From Microvirga vignae (lineage in GTDB: Bacteria > Pseudomonadota > Alphaproteobacteria > Rhizobiales > Beijerinckiaceae), in assembly GCF_001017175.1 (NCBI RefSeq), contig NZ_LCYG01000037.1, positions 1 through 64,000 of the forward strand: 64,000 nucleotides of DNA. The letters are read 5' to 3'. The notes under the pieces were generated by a model that saw only the letters and a list, made by a program, of their open reading frames with translations, was not told the DNA's origin and did no database searches. Positions 54,132 to 63,874 of this stretch are shown in pieces (position 1 is the stretch's first letter; each line of letters opens with the position of its first letter). A program made the position numbers and the translations under genes.

Positions 54132-55460
54132 ATGCCTCGCCTCAGGAATCGTCCGGAGGTCAACTTTGAGCCGGATCAAGGCTGCCATGCTCATCAAGGA
54201 CGGCATGACCGTCGGTATGAGCGGCTTTACTCGTGCAGGCGATGCCAAGGTCGTCCCGCTGGCACGTCACCTGCCCTTCCAGGCAGATCCGACCCCTCGC
54301 GCCGCAATCAACGGCGGCGAGGTCATGTTCCTCGATCAGCCTCTCTCCGAGGCGGTGGAACTGCTTCGCTCCCCGCAGATGAGCACTATCAATTGCGGTC
54401 ATCGAGGCCTCGGCGATCACAGAGGATGGCGCGCTGATCCCGACCTCGTCGGCAACGGTGCAACCTTAGCCATTCTTGCCGAAAAGGTGATCGTGGAGAT
54501 CAACCTGACCCAGCCGCTCGACCTGGAAGGTCTGCACGATATCTACATTCCGACCCGCCGCCCGTTCCGCGGGCCTTCCCTTTATCTTGACCCTGGCAGG
54601 ATCGCGGCCATCGTGATCACTCAGAAATCGGACATCGCCGCGACCATCGAGGCTCCCGATGCCGAGACTGCAGCGATCACCGGCCACCTGATCGAGTTCT
54701 TTCAGCACGAGGTGCGGCAAGGGCGCCTGGGCACCACCCTCGCCCCGCTTTAGGCTAGCATCGGGTCCATTGCCAACGCCGTTCTCCACGGGCTCATCGA
54801 CAGCCCCTTCCATGACCTGAAGATGTACAGCGAGATTCTGCAAGGCAGCACCTTCGAGCTGTTCGATTCCGGCAAGCTCGCCTTCGCTTCCGGCTGGTTA
54901 CCCTCGGGGCCAAAGCCCGTGATCGGCAGCTCCCCAATATTGGCCGCTACAAGAACAAAGCCGTTCTGCGCCCACAGGAGATCAGCAACCATCCTGAGGT
55001 CATTCGCAGGCTCGGCGTGATCGCATCAATACGGCCCTTGAATGCGACATCCAGGGCAACGTGAACTCAACACACGTTAACGGCACACCTCTGATGAACG
55101 GCATTGGTGGCTCCGGCGATTTCGCGCGCAATGCCTATCTCGCTATCTTTGTCACGAAATCTCTGGCCAAGAACGGCGCTCTCAAAAGTTGTGCCGATGG
55201 TCACCCATGTCGACCACAACGAGCATGATATGGATGTGATTGCCACGGAAACCGGCCTTGCCGATCTTCGCGGACTCGCGCCGCGCGAGCGCGCGGAGAC
55301 GATCATCCGCAACTGCATCCACCCGTCTTATCGTGAACTGGCCTCCGACTACCTGCGTCGGGCCATGCAGCGCGGAGGACATACGCCTCACCCTCTGGAA
55401 GAGGCCTTCCCCTGGCACATTCGTGCCCAGCAGACGGGCGCCATGTTGCCATCTCAAAGC
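54132..55460 (+). pseudogene. succinyl-CoA:acetate CoA-transferase / acetyl-CoA hydrolase, degraded
   Basis: Remnant of a roughly 500-residue class I CoA-transferase (Cat1/AarC type). The order of conserved pieces is kept: ALIKDGMTVGMSGFTRAGDAK-like text at 54184, FAILAEKVIVEINL-like text at 54467, TAAITGHLIEFFQHEVRQGR at 54670, then an in-frame TAG (54751), GSIANAVLHGLIDSPFHDLK after it, LRPQEISNHPEVIRRLGVIA at about 54970, GNVNSTHVNGTPLMNGIGG from 55055 and VVPMVTHVDHNEHDMDVIAT from about 55190. At least five frameshifts, the nonsense codon and two in-frame losses (about 35 and 20 residues, near 54258 and 54565) separate them. Nothing functional can be made. It would have exchanged CoA between succinyl-CoA and acetate. 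Confidence 0.88.
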
Positions 55461-55704
55461 AAGCTGATCGCCCCGCAGGCCAATTCGCTTCTGAGCTGTG
55501 TATTTCTCAGTGCGAATTGGTCTCTTGCCATCTTCTTGCCGCGCAAGCCGTTTTGGCTACTCCATACGCATGCCTTGTATCACCTTATGGAACTCTGCTC
55601 TTTTCCAAATGCAAAAGATACGCATGTGAACCAGTAAGGCTAAGATCAGGAACGGTCCAGTGCTGGCAAACGATACATCACCGGCGGGGATGCGAGGAAA
55701 CGAG

Positions 55705-56064
55705 ATGGGTTTGGATGATCCATTTCCGATCGAGAAGTGCTCGGGACGAGTGCGAGGTGCGGTTCTTGCGGAGTTCCAGGGGCGATGTCCCACCATCAGG
55801 GAGGTTGCCAGCATCTCCGATGCGCAATGGCTGACCGTTCCCAACATTGGGCCGACGACCCTCGAGGAAATACGCCGCTTCATCAGCGAAGCCCCTGCCG
55901 AGCAACGCCTGCAAAACCTCCCGACCATGGAGGATGGGGAACTTCTCTCCCGCATAAACCGGCTGCAGCGTGAGCTAAATCTCATTGCCAGCGCCATTCG
56001 GGCCAGGATCTCCGCTGCATCATTCAAGAATTCAGCGAAACAAAAGCACACAGACGCAACATAA
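55705..56064 (+). CDS. hypothetical protein with an RNA polymerase alpha-CTD-like segment
   Basis: A 119-residue protein. ATG 55705 has GAGGAAA upstream; a GTG at 55660 would add 15 residues. Residues about 25-60 (TIREVASISDAQWLTVPNIGPTTLEEIRRFI) resemble the helix-hairpin-helix pair of the RNA polymerase alpha C-terminal domain, where LxxxPNIGxxTLxEI is the core. This fold binds DNA or protein. The C-terminal 60 residues are helical and charged (DGELLSRINRLQRELNLIASAIRARI), likely a coiled coil. No family is recognised with certainty. It lies between two broken genes. The preceding 55461-55704 stretch holds nothing I recognise. Confidence 0.65.
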   Translation: MGLDDPFPIEKCSGRVRGAVLAEFQGRCPTIREVASISDAQWLTVPNIGPTTLEEIRRFISEAPAEQRLQNLPTMEDGELLSRINRLQRELNLIASAIRARISAASFKNSAKQKHTDAT

Positions 56065-56158
56065 CTGCGAGATAGGGAATTTAACTTGCGCACGTTATTT
56101 GTTTGACTCTGCAACAAAGCTGAGCACTTGCAGAGACCTACAATAAAAAAGGTCTCTC

Positions 56159-57096
56159 ATGTCCTCTACGTCACTTCGGGCGGTCGATCTCCTCATTCAG
56201 GGAGAGCCGGGGGCACTCGTCGCAGTCTCGGAAACACCGGAAGGCACCCTCACCTTCAGGATCAGGATGACGGACGTGATTAACGGTGCCGTGGACGCAC
56301 CTGACATTGCGGACCTTCGCGGCCTCTTTTTCACGTATCGGATGAGACTCTGCTCTCCGGCCTCTCCGTCACTGGATCGGACGTGACGACCTACCTGGTC
56401 GATGCCAACGAGGTGATGCAGGTCGAAAATGACGTCACCATGAGCGGTGAGGTTGGCAAGTCCGTCGGCCCCTTCGACGTCGGTCGGGATCGAGTTCGGC
56501 ACCTCGGTGAGATCGGCAAGGACGACATCCGCGAGACCAGTTTCACCTTGAGCGCATCCAAGCCTCTGAGCCTAGAATCCGTGCTCCAGCAGCATTTTGG
56601 CCTGCGCCTCACCAGCGTCGGCAACAATGGCGACGGGCGGGAACTCAGCCTGAAGCTCACCGGACAGCTGACCGGCACCCCGAAGGTCATCGGCGACACG
56701 ACCAACCCGCCCAGCGATGATACTTCAGGGGGAGACAATCCTACGCCTCAGGATCCCGGCACCGGAGCCCCGCTGCCTGGTGTTTCCTATGACGACCTGA
56801 TCGAGGCAGGTGACGGCAACGATACGATTTATGGTGGTCTCGGCGATGACGAGATGCAGGGCGAAGGCGGCGACGATCTGATCATCGGTGGCAAGGATAA
56901 CGGCACCCTCACCTGGAACGGCGGTGTCAGCGTCAAGATCGGCGACAATCTTTACGGCAAAGACGGCAACGACTACATCCTTTACGACACCAAGACCGGC
57001 TATCTACGCTACGTTGCGGATGGCTCCGGCAAAGGCGCATCGGTCATCGTCGCCAAGCTGAAGCCGGGACTTGCGCTCACCCATGCGGACTTCTAG
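56159..57096 (+). pseudogene. RTX-type calcium-binding repeat protein, frameshifted
   Basis: Two overlapping readings form one former protein of about 310 residues. The first (56159-56386) gives SLRAVDLLIQGEPGALVAVSE and TLTFRIRMTDVINGAVDAPDIADLRGLFF, then goes out of frame. With one base restored near 56330 it continues HVSDETLLSGLSVTGSDVTTYLVDANE and joins the second reading (56383-57096). A compensated pair of shifts near 56485-56515 has scrambled a short stretch. The C-terminal part keeps two RTX nonapeptides (EAGDGNDTIYGGLGDDEM, EGGDDLIIGG), expected to bind calcium in a secreted protein. Whether a shorter product from the GTG/ATG near 56383 is still made is unknown; I call it broken. 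Confidence 0.7.
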
Positions 57097-57118
57097 GTCA
57101 TCTAAACAGCCTTAGGCC

Positions 57119-57139
57119 GGGGCTGGTCTGACCGGCCCC
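57119..57139. terminator. hairpin between the RTX remnant and the kinase operon
   Basis: GGGGCTGGT pairs with ACCGGCCCC (one G-T pair) around a three-base loop. It lies between the convergent RTX remnant and the REC-HisKA_2 gene and probably terminates both, though no T-run follows. Confidence 0.55.
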
Positions 57140-57158
57140 AGCATCGAAGTTCGTTCAT

Positions 57159-58199
57159 TTAGATGGAGAATGACAGGACAGCCCTGGTTCCGGAATGGTT
57201 CGGATCAAATTCGATGGCCGATTGCAGGTTCGAAGCCATCGCGCGGACGATTTTCGTACCCAGGCCACTGCCCTGCACCTGTCCTGTCCCTTTCCACCCG
57301 ATGCCGTCGTCTTCAACGGACAGAAGCACCTTGTCGTCAGAAGTCGTCAGAAGCACGCGAATGTCGCCTGAGGTACCATCCGGATAGGCATATTTGAAGG
57401 CATTGGTGACGAGTTCCGTCACGATCACACCCACGGAAACGGCCTTGTCTGTAGGTATCGGGATCGGCTCGGCTTTGAGCGAGATCGTATGCTCCCGCCC
57501 CGAAGCACGCATCGCACCTTCCAGTTCTTCAACCAAGCCTTCCAGGTAGGTGTCCATCTCGACGAAACGGACATCGTTGGAGGTGTAGAGGCGGCGGTGG
57601 ATCTGGGCAATGGCGGTGATGCGGCTCTGGGTCTCCGCAAGTGTATCTTGTGCAGTGATGTCGCCTGCAACGGCGCGCTGCTGCATGGCGACCAATGAGG
57701 CGACGAGTTGCAGACTGTTCGCCACGCGGTGATTCACCTCCCGCAGGAGCATTTCGGCGCGCTCGCGCGCCTCACGCATTTCCCGCTCGGCAGCTTCCTT
57801 CGCCCGACGGAGCTGAGCCGCGGCAAGGGCCTGCTCCGCGGCTGTGTGAAGGAGATCGAGAAAGACCCCACCGACATCCTTGATCACGTAGTCGACCGCG
57901 CCAGCCTTGAGGGCGGCAACTGCGATGCGTCCCTCGTCAGCCCCGGTCACATAGACCACCGGTGGAGGATCGGGCAGCAGCTGGATATCGGACAAGACCT
58001 CCAGGCCCTGCTTGCCGGGCATGAAATGATCGAGCGCGATCACGTCGAAAGAGCCCCCGGTCAGGAGCTGCATACCTTCGTCGCCGCTCAAGGCGTGGCT
58101 CACCTGGAAGCCATGGCGCGTCAGCGAGCGCTCCACGAGCCGTCCGAGGCCCGGATCGTCATCGATATAGAGAAGGCGAATGGGCTGGGTGTCGTTCAC
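57159..58199 (-). CDS. response regulator receiver fused to a HisKA_2 histidine kinase
   Basis: A 346-residue protein with the domains in reverse of the usual order. The receiver (about 7-125) has the acidic pair Asp13/Asp14, phospho-Asp57 ([13 protein letters not shown]) and Lys107. A coiled coil (about 125-150) leads to a HisKA_2 dimerisation helix with His157 ([20 protein letters not shown]) and a HATPase domain (about 235-346; [34 protein letters not shown]). Kinases of this group serve general stress (PhyR/EcfG) or light signalling in alphaproteobacteria. It overlaps the response regulator gene upstream by four bases and is the last gene of a three-gene sensory operon. Confidence 0.92.
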   Translation of the reverse strand: MNDTQPIRLLYIDDDPGLGRLVERSLTRHGFQVSHALSGDEGMQLLTGGSFDVIALDHFMPGKQGLEVLSDIQLLPDPPPVVYVTGADEGRIAVAALKAGAVDYVIKDVGGVFLDLLHTAAEQALAAAQLRRAKEAAEREMREARERAEMLLREVNHRVANSLQLVASLVAMQQRAVAGDITAQDTLAETQSRITAIAQIHRRLYTSNDVRFVEMDTYLEGLVEELEGAMRASGREHTISLKAEPIPIPTDKAVSVGVIVTELVTNAFKYAYPDGTSGDIRVLLTTSDDKVLLSVEDDGIGWKGTGQVQGSGLGTKIVRAMASNLQSAIEFDPNHSGTRAVLSFSI

Positions 58200-58627
58200 A
58201 GCGTTTCGGGAACCTGAATGACGGAAAGGAAGAGCCCAAGCTGGCGAATGGCTTGAGAGAATGACTCGTACTCAACCGGCTTCGTGATGTAGACGTTGGC
58301 TCCGAGATCGTAGCAGCGTTGGACCTCGCGCTGATCGTCGGTCGTCGTCAGCACCACGACCGGCGCACGCTTCAGCTTCTCGTCATTCTTGAGCTTGACC
58401 AGGATATCAACGCCGTTCATGTCCGGAAGATTGAGGTCCAGCAGAACCAGGAAGGGACCATCATTCCGGACATCTTCATGGAACAGGTGCTCAAGAGCCG
58501 CCGTACCATTCTTAAAGGCGCGGATTTCGTTGCACACGCCGGCGCGCCGGATGTTCTTCTCGATCAGACGGGCATGTCCGTCGTCATCTTCGATCATGAT
58601 GATGGTAACGGGTTGCTGCTGGGGCAT
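58196..58627 (-). CDS. single-domain response regulator, Rcp1-like
   Basis: A 143-residue stand-alone receiver. Acidic residues are in [22 protein letters not shown], phospho-Asp64 is in [13 protein letters not shown], the switch Thr is in [13 protein letters not shown] and Lys in [12 protein letters not shown]. This form is typical of the Rcp1 type that accepts phosphate from phytochrome or PAS kinases. It starts 1 base after the PAS kinase stop and overlaps the next gene by four, so the three act together. It has no output domain of its own. Confidence 0.93.
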   Translation of the reverse strand: MPQQQPVTIIMIEDDDGHARLIEKNIRRAGVCNEIRAFKNGTAALEHLFHEDVRNDGPFLVLLDLNLPDMNGVDILVKLKNDEKLKRAPVVVLTTTDDQREVQRCYDLGANVYITKPVEYESFSQAIRQLGLFLSVIQVPETL

Positions 58628-58628
58628 G

Positions 58629-60746
58629 TTACGCGGCCTCTGAACTCACACTGATGGATTTGGGGAGGGTTACGGTGAAGGTCGAGCCCTCACCCAATCT
58701 CGAAGCGACTGAGATCGTGCCTCCGAGCCTTCGCACGAGCGCCCTCACATGTGCAAGGCCAATTCCCTCGCCCTGCTGGTCCTGCGTCCCCGAACGCCGG
58801 AACAGATCGAAGATCCGCTCGAAGTCCTTTTCGTCGATCCCGCGGCCATTATCCTCGACCTCGTAACGGACGCTCAGGCCAAGATCTCTGCCACGCACCG
58901 CGATCCGACCCGAGCGACCTGGCTCTAGATATTTAATGGCATTCTCGATCAGATTGCCGAACACCTGCTCTACCGCCAATCGGTCACTGACGACATCCGG
59001 GACCGTCTGAATGACGAGCTTGGCCCCGCTCTCATGCAATTGATGGGCCAGGCTGTGGCGCTGTGCCTCAAGCAGCTGGCTCATGCTGATCGGCTCGGGA
59101 GTCAGCACGCGCCGCCCCTCGCGAGAGAGCTTGAGAATGGCATTGATCAGCTTGTCCATCTTGACCGTGGACGACCTGATGAAGCCGATTGCTTCCGCAA
59201 GATCGGTCTCGATGGCGGCCCGAGCCTCTGGTGTGACCAGATCCGGCTGCGTCTCGGAGACTCTCCTGTAGAATTTCTCGATCTCTTCCTGCGCGTTCTC
59301 GAGCTCGCTCGTGAAGCCCATGACATTGACGAGCGGAGCGCGAAGATCGTGGCTCACGATATAGGCAAAACGCTGGATTTCATCGTTGGCAGCATCAAGC
59401 TCGGACACTCGCTCAGCGAGCGTAGCCGCCAGACGGAGGGTTTCCTTCTCGGACTGCACAGCCTGCTCGCGACTCTTCCTTAGATCGTCCTGGGCTTGCT
59501 TGAGGTCGTGGATATCCGTGCAGGTGCCATACCAGCGCGTGATCCGCCCCTGCTCGTCGCGAACGGGCTGAGCCCGTCCCAGCACCCAACGATATTGCCC
59601 TGAACGATGCCTCAGCCGGTATTCGATGTGGTAAGGCTCACCCGTCTCAAGCGAACGGCGCCATTTATTCCAGGCGCGCTCCTGATCGTCGGCATGGAAC
59701 ATGCCGTTCCATGCCGCACCATCCGTGGAACCTTCCGGAACGCCGGTATATTCGTACCACCGCTGATTATAATAATCGTGGAAGCCATCCGGTCGCGTTG
59801 CCCAGATCAGCTGATCGATGGAATTGGCGATCGCACGGAAGCGCTCCTCGCTTTCCCGCAAAGCATTCTCGGCGCGCCGATGGTCCGTGACATCGTGCCC
59901 TTGCACGAAGATGCCCGAAACATTGCCGTCGCGGCTGAAGATGGGCTGGTACACGAAATCGAGGAAATGCTCCTCTGACCGACCGTCTGCCCCCTGCAGA
60001 TGGAGGCGCACGCCCCGGCCGATGAAGGGCTCGCCGCTTCGGTAGACGCGGTCCAGCAGACGAATGAAGCCCTGCTCCACGACCTCGGGCAAAGCCTCAC
60101 GCACGGGCTTGCCGATCAGGTCGCCGCGTCCCACGACATGGCGATAGGCTGCATTGGCCATGGTGAACACGTGGTCCGGGCCACTGACGGCCGCAATGAA
60201 GCCTGGAGCCTGCTCGAACAGCTCCTGCAGGTGCTGACGCTCCCGCGAGAGGGTCTGGTTCACCTCCTGAACCGCCTGGGCGCGTCGGAACATGTCTGTT
60301 TCGATGAGCGCCGAAGGGCCGGACAGGAGCGCCGACGTCTGCGCGAATTTCCGGAGCTGGTGAAGCTCCGTCACGTCCACTGTGTGCTGGAGGATAGAGA
60401 TCAGCTCGCCGGCTTCGTTGAACAAGGGCGTGTGGGTTGCGCTCCAGAAGCGCTCCTCGAACCCTTGGCCGTCAGGCAGGGGAATGGCGTATTCGATGAT
60501 CGGCAGGTGATCGGGCACCTTCTCGGCGATCACCCGTTCGAAGGAAGCGCGAAGCTGCCTGTGACCCTCGGAATCCGGGTCGCTCGGAAAGGCTTCGAAC
60601 ATATTGCGGCCCACCAGCTCTTCTCGGGTACGCATCGTGACGCGCAGGTAAGCCTCGTTCATCCCCATGATGTTGAGCGAGGGATTGAGCAGAACATACG
60701 GGTTCGGCGAAGCGTTGAAGAGAGCTTCAAAATTTATCGATTTCAA
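58629..60746 (-). CDS. multi-PAS sensor histidine kinase
   Basis: A 705-residue kinase without membrane segments or signal peptide, so probably cytoplasmic. Three PAS domains lie at about 5-125 (FNASPNPYVLLNPSLNIMGMN), 160-290 (FEQAPGFIAAVSGPDHVF) and 300-425 (IDQLIWATRPDGFHDYYNQRWYEYTG). They are followed by a coiled-coil segment, a HisKA domain with the phosphoacceptor in RFAYIVSHDLRAPLVNVMGF (about 470) and a HATPase domain (about 580-700; FGNLIENAIKYLEP, EDNGRGIDEKDFERIFDLF, GEGIGLAHVRALV). The C-terminal part resembles bacteriophytochrome-type kinases, but there is no GAF-PHY chromophore module. The signal is unknown. First gene of the operon; 159 bases separate it from the divergent ligase gene. 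Confidence 0.93.
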   Translation of the reverse strand: MKSINFEALFNASPNPYVLLNPSLNIMGMNEAYLRVTMRTREELVGRNMFEAFPSDPDSEGHRQLRASFERVIAEKVPDHLPIIEYAIPLPDGQGFEERFWSATHTPLFNEAGELISILQHTVDVTELHQLRKFAQTSALLSGPSALIETDMFRRAQAVQEVNQTLSRERQHLQELFEQAPGFIAAVSGPDHVFTMANAAYRHVVGRGDLIGKPVREALPEVVEQGFIRLLDRVYRSGEPFIGRGVRLHLQGADGRSEEHFLDFVYQPIFSRDGNVSGIFVQGHDVTDHRRAENALRESEERFRAIANSIDQLIWATRPDGFHDYYNQRWYEYTGVPEGSTDGAAWNGMFHADDQERAWNKWRRSLETGEPYHIEYRLRHRSGQYRWVLGRAQPVRDEQGRITRWYGTCTDIHDLKQAQDDLRKSREQAVQSEKETLRLAATLAERVSELDAANDEIQRFAYIVSHDLRAPLVNVMGFTSELENAQEEIEKFYRRVSETQPDLVTPEARAAIETDLAEAIGFIRSSTVKMDKLINAILKLSREGRRVLTPEPISMSQLLEAQRHSLAHQLHESGAKLVIQTVPDVVSDRLAVEQVFGNLIENAIKYLEPGRSGRIAVRGRDLGLSVRYEVEDNGRGIDEKDFERIFDLFRRSGTQDQQGEGIGLAHVRALVRRLGGTISVASRLGEGSTFTVTLPKSISVSSEAA

Positions 60747-60905
60747 TGCCTTACGCTGGACGCCTTCCAGCTCCCCTTAAAATTCGCCGCATAGAGCTCT
60801 GCCTTATGTAGGACTGATCCGTCTCAAGGCCAGATTTCCGCCGCAGCCCAGCTTCGCCGGGGCAACAAAACTTGGCCAGAGACGTTCCGCTATGGGGCGG
60901 CTCCA

Positions 60906-62495
60906 GTGGAGACCGTTGCTTTGGCTCCACGTAAGTTGGGGACTGGATTGGCAGCAGAATACGATTTCTTGACCCCACTCAGCGCTAATCCTCCGGCCGG
61001 CACATCTGGAGCAAACGACTTCCAGGCGCTGCAGGGAAGGCTGACGCGCGCGTTTGGATCCTTCTCCGCCCTCGATGCTCCGCGAACCGTTCTGATCGTC
61101 CCCAGTCTCAGTATGGATCAGGAGGTGCTGGCTGGGATTTCAGGCGCCTACCATTATGAGGAGCGCATGCTGTGCTACCTCATGCTGCTCCGGCTGCCGC
61201 GTACGCGCGTGATCTATCTCTCGAGTTATCCCATTCCGGAATCGATCATCGACTACTACCTCCACCTCCTGCCCGGAATTCCCGCACAGCATGCCCGCAG
61301 CCGGCTGACCCTTTTCGCCTGTCACGACGGCTCGCCCGTCGCACTCACCGCGAAGATCCTGGGACGCCCTCGCCTTCTCGACCGGATCCGGTCGGCGATC
61401 CCTGATCCGGATACCGCCTACATGATCTGCTTCAACGTGACGGATCAGGAACGCAGTCTGGCTCTGCGCTTGAACATGCCGATCTACGGCTGCGACCCCG
61501 ATCTGCTGCATTGGGGCTCGAAAAGCGGCTCCCGCAAGATCTTCCGGGAGGCGAGTATCGACATGCCCGAAGGCTTTGAGGATCTGCGGGGAGCCGATGA
61601 GATCGTGGACGCACTTGCCGAACTCAAGGCGCGCCGTCCCCGTATCAAACGGGCGGTGGTGAAACTCGATGAAGGTTTTTCGGGAGAAGGCAATGCCGTC
61701 TTCTCGTATGAAAGGTCACCTGCGAGCACAAACCTGAAGGCCTGGATCAAAGAAAGTCTCCCTGATCTAGCCTTTGAGGCGAAGGGCATGACCTGGGAGC
61801 CGTTTGCGGAAAAGCTCTCAGCGATGGGCGGCATCGTGGAGGAATTTATCGAGGGTGAGATCAAGCGCTCGCCCTCCGCCCAATTTCGTGTCGATCCGGT
61901 CGGCCGATTGGAGGCGATCTCGACCCATGATCAAGTGTTGGGTGGCGAGAGTGGCCAGGTTTTTCTCGGTTGTCTGTTCCCGGCCGACGAGGCCTATCGT
62001 CTCCAAATCCAGGAAAGCGGTCTCAAGGCGGCAGGCATTCTTGCCGACAAAGGCGTCCTCGGGCGCTTCGCCATCGACTTCCTGTCCGTGAAGGATGGCG
62101 AGGAATGGCGCCACTACGCCATCGAAATCAATCTGCGCCGCGGCGGTACGACGCATCCCTTCATCATGCTCGAGTTTCTCACCGAGGGACAATACGATCC
62201 CGGCACCGGCACGTTCCTCACACCGTCAGGACATGCCCGCTGCTACTACGCATCCGACAACGTACAGTCCGATGCCTATCGCGGCCTTCTCCCGGCTGAT
62301 CTCATCGACATTGCTGCCCTGAACTGCCTCCACTTCGACGGAGCCAGCCAGCAGGGCGTGATGTTTCATCTGATCGGCGCCCTTTCGGAATTCGGCAAGC
62401 TCGGCGTGCTCTGCATTGCGCCCACGCTGGAACAAGCCGAAACCTTCTATCACCGCACGACTGAGGTGCTCGACCGGGAATGCCGCCGGGCCTGA
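60906..62495 (+). CDS. PGM1-like ATP-grasp peptide/carboxylate-amine ligase
   Basis: A protein of about 529 residues of the pre-ATP-grasp plus ATP-grasp type found in the pheganomycin peptide ligase PGM1. The N-terminal domain (about 58-200) has TVLIVPSLSMDQEVLAGISGAYHYEERML and VIYLSSYPIPESIIDYY. The pre-grasp end GSKSGSRKIFREASIDMPEG is at 203-222. The ATP-binding lysine is in RAVVKLDEGFSGEGNAVF (Lys253), and the metal site is in YAIEINLRRGGTTHPF (about 400). It should couple a carboxylate to an amine using ATP. The substrates are unknown, and no precursor peptide or other biosynthetic gene is near. The GTG start at 60906 (GGGGCGG upstream) is uncertain. It is convergent with purT, which is also an ATP-grasp enzyme but of a different family. 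Confidence 0.85.
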   Translation: METVALAPRKLGTGLAAEYDFLTPLSANPPAGTSGANDFQALQGRLTRAFGSFSALDAPRTVLIVPSLSMDQEVLAGISGAYHYEERMLCYLMLLRLPRTRVIYLSSYPIPESIIDYYLHLLPGIPAQHARSRLTLFACHDGSPVALTAKILGRPRLLDRIRSAIPDPDTAYMICFNVTDQERSLALRLNMPIYGCDPDLLHWGSKSGSRKIFREASIDMPEGFEDLRGADEIVDALAELKARRPRIKRAVVKLDEGFSGEGNAVFSYERSPASTNLKAWIKESLPDLAFEAKGMTWEPFAEKLSAMGGIVEEFIEGEIKRSPSAQFRVDPVGRLEAISTHDQVLGGESGQVFLGCLFPADEAYRLQIQESGLKAAGILADKGVLGRFAIDFLSVKDGEEWRHYAIEINLRRGGTTHPFIMLEFLTEGQYDPGTGTFLTPSGHARCYYASDNVQSDAYRGLLPADLIDIAALNCLHFDGASQQGVMFHLIGALSEFGKLGVLCIAPTLEQAETFYHRTTEVLDRECRRA

Positions 62496-62504
62496 GACTT
62501 CCTC

Positions 62505-63680
62505 TTATTCTTGGTACTTGATCCGGATTTGTGCAGCAGCCTGACGCGCCCGCTCGCGCGCATCCTCGACCGTCTCGGCCGAAGCCAAAGCCACACCCAT
62601 GCGGCGATATGGGCGCGTCGTTGGCTTGCCGAAGATCCGCACTTCGACTTCGTTATCCTTGGAGCCCAGGGCCAGCGCATCCCTCAAGCCTTCGATTGCG
62701 AAGCGCTCCGCCTCTCGGTCCGCCAAGATCACGGCAGAAGCGGTTGGCCCATTCAGTCGGATATCCGGGATCGGCAGCCCGAGCACGGCGCGGGCATGCA
62801 GATCGAACTCAGACAGGTTCTGCGAGAGAAGTGTTACCAACCCGGTATCGTGCGGTCGCGGCGAAAGTTCGGAGAAAATGACTTCGTCCTTGGTGACGAA
62901 AAACTCGACACCGAAGATGCCATAGCCTCCCAGATCGTCGACGACCTTCCGGGCCATTTCCTGCGCATCGGCAAGGAGCCTTTGCGTCATCGGCGTCGGC
63001 TGCCAGGATTCCTGATAATCCCCCCGCTCCTGCCGGTGCCCGATCGGCTCGCAATAGGACACACCCTCGCGGGAGCGGATGGTGAGCAGCGTAATCTCGT
63101 ATTCGAAAGGGATGAACTCCTCGACGATCACTTTCTTGCGGTCGCCGCGCATGTTGGCGACGGCATAATTCCATGCCTGCTCGAGTTCATTAGCGGAGCG
63201 AACGGTGCTCTGTCCCTTGCCTGACGACGACATGACGGGCTTGATCACGCAGGGCACGCCCGTGTGCTCCACAGCGGCCCTCACCTCATCCAGGCTTTCC
63301 GCATAGCGGTACTTCGACGTGCGAAGACCAAGCTCCGATGCCGCGAGTTCCCGGATGCGATCCCGGTTCATGGTGAGAGACGCCGCCCGGGCTGACGGCA
63401 CGACGGTGAAGCCCTTGTCCTCGAATTCCTGCAGCACCTCCGTGCGGATCGCCTCGATCTCCGGAACGATCAGGTCGGGCTTGTGCTTGTCGATAGCCCG
63501 CCTCAAGGCCTCGGCATCGAGCATCGAGAACACCTCCGCCTCGTCCGCCACCTGCATGGCGGGGGCATTGGTATAGGAGTCGCATGCCACCACGTGACAG
63601 CCGTAGCGTTTGGCCGATATCACGAATTCCTTGCCGAGCTCGCCCGATCCGAGAAGGAGAATTTTGGCTGTGAACACCAT
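62505..63680 (-). CDS. purT: formate-dependent phosphoribosylglycinamide formyltransferase PurT
   Basis: A 391-residue ATP-grasp enzyme for the third step of purine synthesis using formate, ATP and GAR. ATG 63680 has AGGAAAGG upstream; a longer reading to 63773 adds residues that do not match the family. Features are KILLLGSGELGKEFVISAKRYG (about 7-28), FEYEITLLTIRSREGVSYCEPIGHRQERGDYQESWQP (split here by eye into two conserved blocks near 210-245) and EFFVTKDEVIFSELSPRPHDTG. It gives a folate-independent alternative to PurN. It ends 9 bases from the convergent ligase gene. Confidence 0.95.
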   Translation of the reverse strand: MVFTAKILLLGSGELGKEFVISAKRYGCHVVACDSYTNAPAMQVADEAEVFSMLDAEALRRAIDKHKPDLIVPEIEAIRTEVLQEFEDKGFTVVPSARAASLTMNRDRIRELAASELGLRTSKYRYAESLDEVRAAVEHTGVPCVIKPVMSSSGKGQSTVRSANELEQAWNYAVANMRGDRKKVIVEEFIPFEYEITLLTIRSREGVSYCEPIGHRQERGDYQESWQPTPMTQRLLADAQEMARKVVDDLGGYGIFGVEFFVTKDEVIFSELSPRPHDTGLVTLLSQNLSEFDLHARAVLGLPIPDIRLNGPTASAVILADREAERFAIEGLRDALALGSKDNEVEVRIFGKPTTRPYRRMGVALASAETVEDARERARQAAAQIRIKYQE

Positions 63681-63874
63681 CGATGCCTTTCCTCTGGTTT
63701 GGCACGAAACACCGGCCGCCCATACGCGTTTTGTGGAAGCACGATTGAGGGCATCTTTCCAGCCCCATCCCACCCGCCCACTGCAAAGTCTGCGCTGAGC
63801 GCATTCCTGCCGTCACGGATGCGCATTGCGCAAACCCAAGGTTGATACGTTAAGGGGAGCACAGGAGAAGCTGA

